Shown: positions 22,700-34,310, numbered from the stretch's first letter. The stretch: 64,000 nucleotides of DNA from Gracilaria domingensis (GCA_022539475.1 VCMS01000267.1:1-64000), one strand, 5' to 3'. Program-made: numbers and translations. The notes: generated from the letters alone by a model not told the origin.

Positions 22700-25165
22700 G
22701 CTGCGACAGCGTGAGAGAAGTCCGTCTTCGCATGCAATTACGACGTCATTAGGAGAGTTTTGTTCTTCTCCGGAGTCAAAGCTTCATAGTTCACCGTGAC
22801 CATGAGCATATCCCTCATCGAGAGGAGGCACTGCGGCGAGATCTGACTATGCGTGTAGCAGAGGTGACAGATCGGCGTTGCCACTGTCTAACGTGAGTTA
22901 CCGGTCGAAGCATCGGCGAACCCTACCCTCGGGCGGGTTTCCTTCCATCCAGGCTGTTGAAAACGGCTGGCTCCGTTCGCATACGGGATTCTCGGTCCGA
23001 TCACACGGTTGGAATCTGTGTAAAGCAGCGTATTACCCAGAGCGGTATTGAAAGAAGCGTCCGTCGTCGACGGTATTGCCGTAGTTCGAATGGAACTCAG
23101 GCCTTTCTGGGCCAACTGGACGTTCTCATACTTCGTTAAGGAGCCCTCGCTCGCTAGCAGTGACAAAGATGGGTAGCCAGTCTCCATCATCAACGACTTT
23201 GCAGACCTCGACCTGGTTACAGGAACTCGTGCATGGAGTGCATCGCCCTTCGCTTGGGTCTACTGGAGTAACTCGAGGTAGATGATCTTCCGCTTATCCT
23301 CGCGGTAGCAGGCGACCAAGGTCTTGATGGGCGGGTCGAGGCTGTTGACGAACATCGTACAACGTTTCTCTGCGGGGTATACATTACCACAACGGTAGAA
23401 AGCCTTGTTCAGGCGTACCGAGTAGTCGGTTTCCGCCTCTCCATACTTCTGCCGGGTGTCCCGGAGTGCCAGAATGGCCGTGCCGATTGCATCGTTGGCG
23501 GAGCACGAGCGCAGAAAGTACTAGACCGCTTCTGGCCAGCACGTAACCTCTTCTTTGGAGGCGAGAGATGAGCCTCTTACAGAGTTGAACTGGTCTTCGG
23601 CCACTCCGCGTAAGAAATACGGTATCGCAATGTAGGCCTGGCCCTCGTTCGTACCAAAAACATCGGCCTTCGCCACAAAACGGGCGAGAAAATCGAGCAC
23701 CAGGACTGGATCGCTTCCAGAAGACGTCTGGTTACGTAGTGAGAGCTGCATACGGCGGATGTAGTCCTTCATCTTACCCGTCTCACGCGGTGTGCGATCC
23801 AATGAGTGATCCTTCATACGGTAGTACCGGTATGAAAGTAACTTCCGATATATCGGGCTCGTCGGCCTCAGCTCTTTCAGCCCGGAGTGCTTCCGTCCCT
23901 TCGACCGGGTGCGAACAACACCTTGGGTGGGGGACGACCGTTTTGAGCGTCATGGATGCCCAGCACGATCATCGTCCGATGAAGAATCGGATGAATCCGA
24001 ACTACCGAGAACATCCGGTGCGTCGTCTGACGAACTCGAATCCGAGTCGGAGTACTGATTGTCCTCCTTGAACTTCCGCCTGCCGCAAGATTTGTCCCGG
24101 CCGATGTTCTTATCAAGAGGAGACAATGCAACCGGCTCCGCCGGAGTGGCGACTTCCGTGATAACGGTCTTCTCCAACGTCTCCAGACGGCTTTGAATCC
24201 CATCGAATCAGGTCTCAACTTCTTCCACGAAGAAAGCGTGTCCTCCAATGCATTCGAGCAATGAGTTGACATCGGAGCGTAGAATGCGAAGATTCTCCGC
24301 GACATCCTTCACAGGAAATGTGCGAGCTTCCTCCCGGAGAGTTCGGAATTCTCCAGCGAGGGAATCATGGGCTCGCATAAAGAAATTGTGAGCAGCCCTC
24401 AGCATGCGAACCTGCTCCCTAGAAGAACTGGAACTCTACAAGTGGCGTACAAAAAACCTTGAAATCTGGCTCAGTGGCCTTCTATAGGCGTACACTAGGT
24501 CGAGCGATTGGCGTACAATATTGGGCTTCTACGCCACTTGCACGCGATTAATAGAGCTAAGTAGAATAATTACACTACTGGCGTACAACGCATGTTTACC
24601 ATACGTATGCCATTTGTGACCTATACGACCCATGGCGCACAAATGGCGTAGAAGGCCGAAACCGTACGCCAATCTCTTGACCTAACGTACGCCTATAGAA
24701 CGCCAATGAGCCAGGTGTCAAGGTTTTTTGTACGCCACTCGTAGCGTTCCGGTTCTCCTAGGGGCTCTGCCACGGTTGTACCATGGCGGTTGTCAACCTT
24801 CTCCCAACGGCACTGAGAGGCCTCGGCGGTAGACTTCACCTGCACCGCAGGAGCCGGTTCGTCAACGGCAGATGCCGCAGCAATCCCATCAGTGGGAGGG
24901 ATTAACGGGAAAAAAAGAAGTGCCCCGCACGCCGGTGGGTTAAACGTCGGCGAGGACGGCCTGTTACCCAGGGTAGTTACAAGGAGAACTGGTATCCTGA
25001 AAGGAGGCCGACCATCCGTCGGATTACCAGCGTTGGTAGAACGACTGCAAGTGTTCTCAGGCTCCGCATCGGAGGGCTTCCGGACATCGGTATACAAACC
25101 AACCGTTACACGGGAACTTCCAAACGAACGAACCTCAAAGAGGGAACACACAAGTGAGTTAACCT
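22700..25165 (-). pseudogene. El2 gag region (fossil, contains MITE-2)
   Basis: Matches El1 gag in the capsid-like segment (DYIRRMQ, LDFLARFV, IAIPYFLRGVAEDQFNSVRG) and in the preceding helical segment with LRILRSDVNSLLECIG, compared with LRKDLNSILECLG in El1. A Ser/Asp-rich stretch lies near 24.0 kb, as in El1. The region is broken in several places and also interrupted by the 347-bp MITE-2. Confidence 0.8.
24417..24763. mobile_element. MITE-2: 347-bp fold-back element in El2 gag
   Basis: Nearly the whole element is one inverted repeat. The left arm begins CCCTAGAAGAACTGGAAC and the right arm read inward begins CCCTAGGAGAACCGGAAC; the match continues for about 125 bases on each side around a centre near 24590. 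GCT at 24414-24416 and 24764-24766 is a 3-bp target duplication. The motif GGCGTAC recurs at 24444, 24487 and 24510 in the left arm and mirrored in the right, and could be repeated transposase-binding sites. No coding capacity. The ends resemble piggyBac CCCTAG ends, but the target is not TTAA. Confidence 0.88.
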
Positions 25166-25166
25166 T

Positions 25167-25182
25167 CTAGGTCGGGAGACCA
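25167..25182 (-). other. Primer binding site of El2
   Basis: On the minus strand this reads TGGTCTCCCGACCTAG, matching the El1 PBS at 15 of 16 bases. It fixes the 5' end of El2 and shows that the two elements share a primer tRNA. Confidence 0.8.
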
Positions 25183-25190
25183 CTATGGAG

Positions 25191-25740
25191 TGCAATGCCT
25201 GCAAGCAGAAAAACACCACGAAGACGTTAGAGATCTTCCTCTATGGAGGGCAACCCAGAGAACAGAGTCTCTCTGGAATGGCGCAACGAGCCGGGTGTAA
25301 GACTGGTGCCAAACCATCACGACGGAACGTAGAAAGTTGGATAAGAAAGCAGACCACATGTGTGGGATATACCTCTCTAGAGGATCGGTACCACGAAATG
25401 TGGAAGGGAGGGAAAAGGGAAGAGGCACCCACGCAGGACTAGTGACCTCAAGGAAAATGGGCACGAAGGTGTGGCGTACAGCCGGGGTTCCCTGTACAGG
25501 GTCGAAACGCGACAATGTGGTCGACATTCCCACAGTTGGGTTTCGTAGGGGACGCATGGTGGATAGCCGAACCGTTGCAACGGAGAGTCCCTCCGCTAAG
25601 AAGTTGTGCACCGCCGAAGGCGAGAATGGCTAGAGCCAAGGTCTTGAAGAAGGATCACCCTGACTGGGAAACTTTACTGGGCGTGATGGAGACGACGCCT
25701 ATGCGCTAAGTAGTACGCTCCCCAAAATTATTCCGCGCTT
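25191..25740 (-). repeat. 5' LTR of El2 (outer end uncertain)
   Basis: The inner end, TGCAATGCC on the plus strand (so ...TTGCA on the minus strand), is shared with a related LTR that begins at 63781; the first 140 bases are about 80% alike. The outer end is not sharply seen. Base composition turns AT-rich near 25.74 kb, which I take as the approximate border. Confidence 0.65.
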
Positions 25741-27280
25741 TGAGAAGTGCAACTTCTCAAAATAAAAGCCGAAAAGCTTTTCTAGAATTTATCTTTTGAT
25801 ACATAATTATTTTTCTTTAAGCGTTCCATCGAGCCAAAAGAACTTCTTTAGTTTATATATTACTTTTCATGTAATTAGCATATTGAGAAGATTTTTTTCC
25901 GTGAGTGTACAAAATGGAGCTCTTCTTTTCAATTTTATGTAGCATCAAGCAATTTTTTAATATATAATATGGTTTAGTTAAGTTTTGTTCGTGCCTTGGA
26001 ACGGACTCAGATGGCTATAGGAGCTACTTTGGAACTCTTAAAGACCTCATAGTCTGGCATTGACACGTGAGAATTATTGAAAGATAGAGAGAGTGTTTGT
26101 GAAAAGTACTCAGTACGAAACGGTTTATTTGATGCAGAATAAATACTTTGACCCCTTAGCTTTGACTTAGATATTTTTCACTTAAAAGTAAAAAAGATAT
26201 TTCTCGTAATCAACATGTAATATTAAATAACAGAACTTTTACACAAATTTCGAATTTAGATGTTGTAGTAGAACACTTAGAGCTGGAAAAAGGTAATAAA
26301 CAAAGACAATACAAAGCAGAACAGTGTTTTTGTTTTGACTGTTTTTGAACTATATCTAGTGAAACCTAGATATTTGGAGGCACATAAATCAAAACCGTAA
26401 AATTTGTCACTGTTTGAAATCCCGCAGAAATCATTCATTCTTAAACATCCATATTTGTTTCTGGTTTGGAGTTAATGCCAGAAAGACCATCTACATTTGC
26501 CTTGTACAGAATCTTTCTTGTGGATATCACCTAAGATACATTTCGCAAAAAGTGTGCGTGGAAGGAAATTTATTTCTTCCGGAGCTCATTTGTTAGCATG
26601 ACAGTGATCGAATCACAGCAAGAATCCGAAAGAGGCGTTAAATGCGCCGTGTGACACGCCGCATATTTTTAATAATTTTATTGGAATATGACTGATACTT
26701 CGAAAAAAAAGAAGATCATTCTATATATAAGCGCGCACTTTTCGTCAGTCTACGAACAACCTACGCCGCGTTCTCTCCATTTTGATTTCGTTCTTCCCCA
26801 AAGAATCCCACCATTTTTCAAGTTGTAACGTTCAAGATTTTGGACGGCTTGAGCCCTGATCAGTGGTCTCTTTCTGTAATGCGGAGGTCTAGAAAGAAAT
26901 GAATACAGCCGTTATGCTCTCTTCAACAAAGACTTTCATAAGTTACTTTTAATAGAAGTGAAAATAGCATTTTAGGCAAATTGTGCACAACTTTTGGCTG
27001 CCAACTTGAGTTATGAAAACCTCAAAGAGCTCACCGATCTCCGTGACCGGAATTGCTCTTCCCTGTTCCACTAAGAGGAGTATCCCTGTCCATACGTCTT
27101 GTCACCCTGATATTTCCACTTTTTAGCACTGGAATCTGAAGAGCTTTGTATAGCCGAAGACCTCTCATAAGAGCGTGCAATGAATCCATCACAAACCAAT
27201 GACATACTGAGACACACAAACCCCCACCGATCAGACAGAGTTAGAGCAAGAAGCCCAACCTTCAGGCAGTGGCCAGCATG
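25741..27280. other. AT-rich intergenic DNA
   Basis: No coding region is recognised. The composition is clearly more AT-rich than the retroelement block to the left, consistent with host intergenic DNA. A TATATAAGCG box occurs near 26.73 kb, but no gene follows it that I can identify. Confidence 0.5.
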
Positions 27281-29985
27281 AACTCATTTCGATAACAAAC
27301 ACAAACGAAAATCCCCTGTACCTTGTTCCTTCAAATATACCTGAACAACAGCCTCTGCAACGCACGTTACATGCTAACCCTACTTCATCAAGACCCAGCT
27401 CAACAAACAATTCTAGTAATCGCCGTAAAGGAGGCAGGCGCCCTGCTTCCTCGAGATCTGATTGGAGTCACCTACCAAACAAAACTCAAGACATTCAACG
27501 TTTTCAGTGGAAGCACTGTCTCGGAGTTCTTAACACCGATCAAGCAAAAGGCAAGCGCATCACATCGTCCGCTGCTTTGCCATGAGTATTCCTGAACGGG
27601 AAAGCGTAAGCCGAGGGTGTAAGGCTCTTGATGACGAAATGGTTTTCTCCCGTTCAACCCTGGAGCAGGAAGATATCGAGCGGCAGAAGCGGATCGATTA
27701 TGAAGAAGGATTTGATGGAGAGAAGTATGTAACATCAGAAAATCTTGAAGGCAACCGTTCACTTTACAAGAAAAGGCGAATTCAGGTACCTCTGATTAAT
27801 GAGTGCTAGCCAAAAGAAGCCGAAGAGCTAAATAATATGCTCGTTGCTGTTATATGTGATAAAGGGTCTCCCTTTAATCAATTTACGACTGATAGCGAGC
27901 GACAGAATCTTCTCGTGGAATGAATCCGGAAACTAAGACCAGGATACGTTGACTAATATCTTCCGACACCCCATAAATTATCGACGTAATCACTTGAAAA
28001 GTACAATGAAAGAATACGATCCCAATCACTTGCCGGCATGAAGAGCAGACTTGCGTCGGGGTATGGCAGCATAATGTTTCACGGATGGGGCGACGTGTCT
28101 TCGTCGACAGTTGTTAACATTTTGCTTAGAAATGGGGGGAGAAGAAAGTCACAACAGCTCACGTTTTTTGCTGATTCGGAATACACCGGGTCGCAGCAGA
28201 ACAATGCGCAAAAGTACGTCGAAGTTGTGAAGAAGGCCGTGGAGCCCTTTGATGAGATGTCGAGAATTTGGGGCACTGTTAGTGATAATGCACAAGCGTG
28301 CATAACGCTAGAAAAAACTGACATTGCGCCACGGAGGTTTTGTTAGAATCCAGGATCAGATGAAAGATTTGGAAAGGCTTACGTCGATCCAAGCTCTACT
28401 TGCGCGAATTGCTCAGGTAATATGAAAGACGAGGAGTAATAAGTTGCTGTTGGCTTGGGCAAAGTTTCTCATTAGCATGCACAACAAAAATATGAAGTCA
28501 TCTGGGAGACTGCGTTCCGTTGCCACCGGACGTAGCGATGAGGACCTTACAAACTTTGCCGCACTTCTACCACGAAAACAGTGCGTAACTCTTTTTGCTG
28601 TCGTCGAGGACATGGTTTCTCGTATATCAGAAGTCGCCCAGTTTTGCTTCAGTTAATTCGTGAAGATGACTATAGATCCGTGCTGTACAAGGCCCGCAGC
28701 ACGCAAGCCGAAGCAGATCGAAGAACCTTTTACGACCGAGTTATCAATGATCAGAATCTCGTGCAAGAAGCTGTCGAGATTCGAAAAGTGTTTCGCGTCA
28801 TACAAGATAGCTTGGTCTCTGGGTTTCTGACAAATGCAGCATAGCCGACGTTCTTCCAAGAACTTTGGACCTGGAGCCTGATCTGCACAGTATTCTTATA
28901 ACACAATTTCTGTCCTCATCTCAAAGAGAAGAAAGTATGAAGGCTTTTCAGGTACGAAACACTGAAAAAGATCCGTCTAACCGATGAAAGGTTAAAGCGC
29001 AACTCCTGGAAAACGTTCACTACCGTGCGTATCTTTTGGATCCGATGCAGTGCGCAGCAGACACGAGTTTATACATGGAGCAGCTCAAGAAACATCTGCG
29101 AATGTATTGTCAGGGCGCCGGATCGCAGAGACATGTAGAACTCATTCACACCATTCTTTGGAAGTATAATGCGCAACGAATACGATTGCATGATCAATCT
29201 GCAATGAACGAGGAGAACAGAAAGTACCTTTAGCGGTATAGGGGTACGCCACTCGTGTGGTGGACAAATGCAGCAAATCAATCTAATCGGGGTTTAGTCG
29301 AGTTTGTCTGCAGAAAGTGGTCTTGTTCTCTATCTTCTTGTGCCGCGGAGCGTATTTTTAGTGCGCCAAGCCGTCTGCATACAAAATGCAGAAGCAGACT
29401 GTCGGAATCTAGGATGAAGAAAATCATTTTTGCTCATTCGAATGCTAGAGTTCTTTGACGGGTTGCACATACGCATTATTCTATGTTTTGGTAGTTTGTC
29501 TTCGACGCGGAATCAGACTTTCTTGAAGACGAGATCAAGTAAAACACCCTTCTTGAGTCCGTCATAGGTAGTGACGAAAAACAAAGGGATCTTTTACAGT
29601 CGCTAAGCCCGGAGAACTCTGCTCAATCACCGCCACCAAGACGGTATGCTCATGTTGATAACGTTCAACTACCAGGAGCTGGTGGTCTTCCGATATTCCA
29701 ATCAGCTGCTTTGGAATCAAACGTGATTGACAATAGCGCGAACTCCTTGTTAGATCCACCTTGTCAGTCTGCTTTAGCTGTTCTATTCAATCCGGAAAAT
29801 GCCAGAGCCACCGAAATATTGCGATCTAGCTTGACTTCAAACCTACCTAATGAGAGTCTAAATAGGAAGAATGCAAACAGATATCTTGCACCAAATCATA
29901 TCGAAACAAGTTCCAACCGAATTGGAGGAGAAACAATTAGAAGTGAAGAGCAACATCGCGAGCCAGGAGATGGGGAGAACTAATG
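27280..29985 (+). mobile_element. hAT-A: decayed hAT transposon
   Basis: DNA transposon remnant on the plus strand. Protein-level matches to hAT-B (39.6-42.0 kb) run in order. First is an N-terminal Ser/Asn-rich Arg-containing start near 27.4 kb, then a helical segment (ELNNMLVAVICDKGSPF) near 27.83 kb. The catalytic-domain segment SIMFHGWGDVSSSTVVN...GTVSDNAQAC is at 28.04-28.31 kb. A helical insert (YKARSTQAEADRRTFYDRV) follows near 28.7 kb, and the hAT dimerisation block (LSSCAAERIFSAPSRLHTK) near 29.33 kb. An acidic Ser-rich tail follows to about 29983. Terminal repeats were not found. Confidence 0.8.
27582..29983 (+). pseudogene. hAT transposase pseudogene (hAT-A)
   Basis: Transposase that would cut and join element ends as a dimer. 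The W in FHGWGD and the VSDNA motif correspond to the conserved hAT catalytic segment, and ERIFS to the C-terminal dimerisation domain. The reading frame is broken repeatedly: stops follow the N-terminal segment (near 27807), the core (near 28346), the helical insert (near 28844) and the dimerisation block (29458), and the pieces lie in different frames. The last 480 bases, apart from one stop near 29541, read as an acidic tail. It is the same family as hAT-B but more decayed. It could not supply transposase. Confidence 0.75.
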
Positions 29986-30319
29986 AGATGATGAGTTGGA
30001 AAGAATTTTCTTACAATCCAACATACACAGGCTGGCTTGTGAATAAATGTTCCGGCGTTTATCCCATTCTCGGGAGCTTGAATCAAACTCGAGAAGCGTA
30101 AGCAGCCATATAGCTTTTCTCCGCAGAATGTGTCGACGAGGTGAAGTAAAATGAATACGTTCTCCGGCTTAAAGTTTAATTTCTTCGCCTCTTTCTCCTA
30201 CCCGCATTACTCCTCCCTCTCTTACGTTTTCCGCCGGAGCCATTTTGCACTAAAACTTGACAGAACTCCAGCACACGATAGCGCGCATAGCCCCCCCTCA
30301 TGCAAGATACAAAACACTT

Positions 30320-31885
30320 TTAATTGAATGCGAGAGGTGTGGGTTCTACGGAATCTAGAAGCCGACGGTTTTTGCAATCTATGAATACGGCGTGAACGAT
30401 TTGATGACCTCGTACTCGAGTCAAGAACACACCGTTGTCTTGAACTAGTAACCACTTCAAATACGTGCCGCAGCTGTCCCCTATCATATGCACACGACGC
30501 AAAACGAAGGATGGCGTGTGGTCTTGAACCCATTGAGCAGTTTCGGAAAAGCATTTCATGAACGGTATTGGGCTTTTCAAGAGGTTTTTCTCTGCGATAT
30601 CTCTGAACCCAATTTCATTCATCGAATTCGCCAATGCAGCATATAGGCAAAAGCCATTCGTGTTGTTTAGAAACATCTTCTCGTCACATAGCCTGAATGG
30701 CTTGGTCGCCTCAAGTATCTGGCGGCCGCTCAATGAGGGTACTGGCACTTTTTTCAGAGAATGTCCAGTGCAATAGTGGTCAAGCATGTCAAGAATGTCC
30801 TCTCGGGATACTTTCTTTATGATCACTGTCCAGTCCCGGTCATCATGCACGACTGAGCAGTCCACCTGGAGCAGCACGCCTTGTCGAGCAAGTGCGGTGT
30901 CGAGTCCTGGCTCTCTCAGCGAATTGAACTCAATTTCGTGCCATCCTAAGTCCATCTAGGAGATGTTGCGGCCCACATAGGCAGCGCCTTCGCCAAACTT
31001 CTCTCCGCTCTTCTCGCCATTGCTGCGTAAGTTCCAGACAAACGTGACTTCGTCTATTTCCCACGGTGGCTCTGTGACCGCGCAGGAGTGATTCAAACCG
31101 AAACGCATAAACTTCTGTCGATAAAGAGGTTTGTTCGGCCTTTGCCGACACCACGCAACAACTTTGGATACAATCTTTGCCGCCAGTAAGGTTTCTCTGA
31201 CGATCACAGTAGTTCCAAAGGCCACGAACTTGTATCTGGTTCTGGTCGACTCAAGAATATTCACGACGCTTAGCAAGTTGCAACCTAGTGTCCACCGTCC
31301 CCCCTCAAGCAACCAATCCGCGCCTGCGTTGTGGACTTCACTCCTTCGTAGATCTTTGATGCGCATGCTCCTTCATGGGTTTAGTACTTTTCGCTCTTCG
31401 GCTCGTAGTCGCGGTTTTCCTGTCTTTGCGACCACCAAGATTGAATGTTGTGTGATCTTGTCACTGACCCCCAGAAGCAGAGGATGGCTGACGCTCTCTC
31501 CGTTGAGATCGATTTGGAGCGCGCTCTTGTCGTCTGCTGTGCTAGAGGTGTCGCAAACGGTATCGGTGCTAGCAGCACAGTTTGTACTAAGCACGTAACC
31601 GAAACCCTTTTGAGCAATCCGTTCGCGCTGTCGCAGTTGGTTGAAATGATATCCCTGTTCTTCGGGCCTTTTCGCTGATCTTGTTTGGCGAAAAGGCAGA
31701 GGAGACAACCGACATCTCAGCATTGCTCCCTTAATCTCTGCTGCCTCCCCTTCCCCGCTTTTGCAATTGCCGTCATTCTGTTTAAGAATCTTGCGTTCAG
31801 CATCTCCCGCCGTCACATAAATTGCGCGAGTGTTGTCCACACAATTCGCACGTGGTTCACCGCGCGCAATGCGAGCGGCCGTATT
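30320..31885 (-). pseudogene. Unrecognised gene remnant with a possible Cys-His-Asp protease pattern
   Basis: One reading frame stays open over about 520 codons apart from two nonsense codons, TGA at 31373 and TAG at 30956, so this looks like a recently decayed gene. No ATG starts the longest frame; it opens after a stop near 31886. The C-terminal part, from the ATG at 30955 (211 codons), contains NGFCLYAALANSM, then VRGHQIVHAVFIDC and RRLLDSVEP. This is a Cys...His...Asp order and spacing reminiscent of papain-fold peptidases (OTU- or Ulp1-like). That is pattern matching only. It is convergent with hAT-A, ending 340 bases from it, so it may be an accessory gene of a transposon or an independent host gene. 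Confidence 0.5.
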
Positions 31886-31889
31886 TGAG

Positions 31890-32122
31890 GCACGTTAACA
31901 CGTTTCTGACAGCCCACGCCGCGGTCGCAACGCGGGGCTATCAACGAAGCGGTTTATGGGCCTGCCGCGTTGACTGCATGAGGGAATTACGACGATAGAC
32001 TTGAGCAAAACTGTTCTGGTCGCGCCAGGTTGGAGGCCCACTAGAACACGTTGGGACATCTCACGCCGTAGTCGCGAAAAGGAACAATTAACAAGGCGGT
32101 TTGGGAGGCCTGCCGCTTTGAC
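31890..32122. repeat. Partial tandem duplication, period about 148 bp
   Basis: A segment at 31890-31974 recurs at 32038-32122, roughly 70-75% alike. Shared landmarks are CACGCCG(C/T)(A/G)GTCGC followed by a GGCGGTTTGGG-like and a CCTGCCGC(G/T)TTGAC motif. No gene lies within it. Confidence 0.6.
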
Positions 32123-32700
32123 GAAAAGACGCAAACACGAGAAAAGGTTACAGATCTAATGCTGTCTTCGTGGGGACTGACGGAAAAGGAACTGGTTCTT
32201 CAGCAACATCGCCGGCGACAGAAACTCCTCCTAAGGGAGAATACGCGGCGTGCGTGGGGTTGTTTAGAAAATTGGGAGGTCAGAATTGCAATCTACCCCG
32301 TGCGCGTGCCTTGCACACCGCCTAAGTGAACACCAATTTTCCAAATAAACCCGTGCACACCCCGTATTCACCCTCGGACAGAACATGATTCTCTTAGGGG
32401 TGGCCGTTGCGCCACTTCACCTATTCAGTTGAATTCACGGAGCTTAACTATTTTCTCAGAGGCACCCAGCACGAAATTGCGGCTGTACCGCAAGATACAA
32501 TTTAGAGCACTAGTTCTTCCCTTTAATCCTTACAATTTATTGTTGCGAAACAGCCGCATGGACTGCTACACACCTTTTCTGTTGCGCTTTGCCTCAATTT
32601 GCACTCGCCTTCAACGCCAAACCCTGCGTGGTCGGCCTTACCTAGGTTTGTCTTCTATGGCTTCCAATAGTCGTTGTTTCATGCCCTAGTCAAGAAGAGT
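32123..32700. other. No gene recognised
   Basis: Mixed-composition sequence without recognisable coding domains or repeats. Confidence 0.4.
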
Positions 32701-34310
32701 GGTGCAGGAAATGGGTGCGCCACGGTCGCACTGCAGGCGCCGCTGGCCAGGCAGAGTGTCGCGAGTGTGAAGCGCCACTGATGCGCGAGGGAGTTAGATC
32801 CATACTCTACAAAAGCAGAGAAGCAGAGAGCCGCAGGGACGTGAGAGCGGCGTGGTGGACGTGGGCGCTAGGAGACGGGGAGCAGCACAGAGAAGTAAAA
32901 CCAGTACGAGGAGGTAGAGAAGTGTACGGAGGCGAGAGCGCAAAACCAAATTGTCGGCAATATGGAGCGTGGCAAGAGCGTTGAGAACGATAAGGTTGGA
33001 AGGAGAGGGCAGCGTGAGCCAAGGGTAGGAGGCTGGCGAGGAGAGAGAGAAAAAGAGTGCCAAGAGTGGCGAGGCAGAAAGGAAGAGATCGACGAGAGAG
33101 GCGAAAAGAGCGTAAGGAGGGTCGCAAAGCACAGTTGTAGGGGAGAATAGTGCAGAGCCGAACTACGTAGTAGTGAAGACCGAGAAGATAGGAGGGCGAT
33201 AAGGCGGAGAGTACCGACGTTGAGAGCTGCGATGGTGACTATGACGGGGGCGAAGACACAAAAGGTAGCGGAGACGAAGAGCGGCAAGAACGGCGGGGAC
33301 AAGGAGGATAGCGAGACGGAAGTAAGCGAGGAAGTCAGATATGGAGAATGCCGCAGGACGCAGCAACGCGAGAGTAGAGTGCAGCAAGATAGAAGATCGT
33401 TCTTGCCGCGTCCTCGCTACCCTGTTCCTCTGGTTTGAACCAGAGGAACAGGGTAGCGAGGCCGGAGCAGCGAGGTGGAATGGAGAGATGCAGACGGAAG
33501 CGACACATACAATGACGATGCGAAACGCGCGCAAACACAGCCAGTAAGAAAGAAAAGTAAAGCAACGGGGAGTGCGGGGAGACTGGTGACAGCAGGGAAA
33601 ACCGTTCAGCAGAGGGCGGCGGCGCGGCAGATAGTAGCGACACGGACGGTGGCATGGTTGATATTGGCAGGCTGACGCTGGGGACACGGACTGCAGCGCG
33701 CTACACAGCGGCGAGACGGACAGCGACAAGGCGTAAAGCGACGAATCGGGAAATGGCGAGGTAGATATTGGCGAGTTAAACGAGGGCGAGGTGGTGGCGC
33801 GGGCTACATAGGTAAGGTGGACTGCAAAGACGCGGACGGTGCCAAGGCGAACGACAATTAGACAGGCGACTGCTAGGGCGAAGGAGGCAAGGTCGATGGC
33901 GTCCGGCGGACTAGGGCGAGGCGGGTGTTGGCAAGGGCGAGGTAGGCGAGACGGACGGCGGCGAGGCGGACGGTGACAAGGCCAACGGCGGCGATTCGTG
34001 TAAAGTGGGGCGTCGAAGGATGGAAAAGACAACAGTGGCCAGGTTAACTGCTGGAAGATGGACGAAGGAGTGAGGCGGACGGTCGCAAGGCGACCGTGTG
34101 CGACGTGTAGAGGGGGGATGGGAACGTCGGCAACTCGAACGTCTGCGATGTGTGGAGGGGAAAGGGGAACGTCGGAAAGGCGTACGAATGCGAAACGGTG
34201 GGTTGAGAAAAAATCGTAGACTTATTACAAAGGTAACGATATCACAGTTGCGGAAAAAACACAGAGCGGCGAGAGGCGAGAACTAAGAGATGAGAGGTAA
34301 CAGGCTGCGA
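32700..34310 (+). repeat. Purine-rich, strand-asymmetric low-complexity tract
   Basis: About 1.6 kb in which the plus strand is dominated by A and G, with endlessly varied GGCGAGG, GGCGACAAGGCG and GACGGACGG words that look like a degraded minisatellite. The minus strand is consequently pyrimidine-rich and depleted in stop codons, which produces long but compositionally odd open frames (Ser/Leu/Pro/Arg). I regard those frames as artefacts. A perfect 50-bp palindrome interrupts the bias at 33412-33461. Confidence 0.7.
33412..33461. repeat. Perfect 50-bp palindrome
   Basis: Two 24-base arms (left arm begins CCTCGCTACCCTGTTCCTCT) are exact reverse complements around a 2-base centre. In single-stranded DNA or RNA this would make a near-perfect hairpin. 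Arms with no mismatch in an otherwise degenerate tract imply a recent origin or active maintenance. Confidence 0.95.

Larger units (their letters stand above)
17325..25740 (-). mobile_element. Chromovirus El2, decayed sister of El1 (fossil)
   Basis: Minus-strand element with 5' LTR near 25.2-25.7 kb, PBS identical in its first 12 bases to that of El1, gag (about 25.15-22.7 kb), protease (DTSAGPN, near 22.25 kb), RT (YLDD near 20.79 kb), RNase H, integrase (19.7-19.0 kb), pol C-terminus and the antisense ORF fragment. Integrase and gag align with El1 at roughly 60% by eye. Compared with El1, about 2.4 kb between the pol end and the middle of the antisense ORF is missing, including the chromodomain. 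The 3' LTR is missing too. It is broken in many places (ten or more) and holds a MITE, so it is clearly older than El1. Confidence 0.85.

Noticed and set aside
24417-24763. Possible piggyBac-type MITE because of the CCCTAG ends
   Set aside because: piggyBac inserts at TTAA with a 4-bp duplication. Here the flanks are GCT on both sides and no TTAA is present.
33163-34032. 289-codon minus-strand open frame rich in Ser, Leu, Pro and Arg
   Set aside because: It lies opposite the purine-rich tract. A pyrimidine-rich strand has few stop codons, and the product has no domain and repetitive composition.
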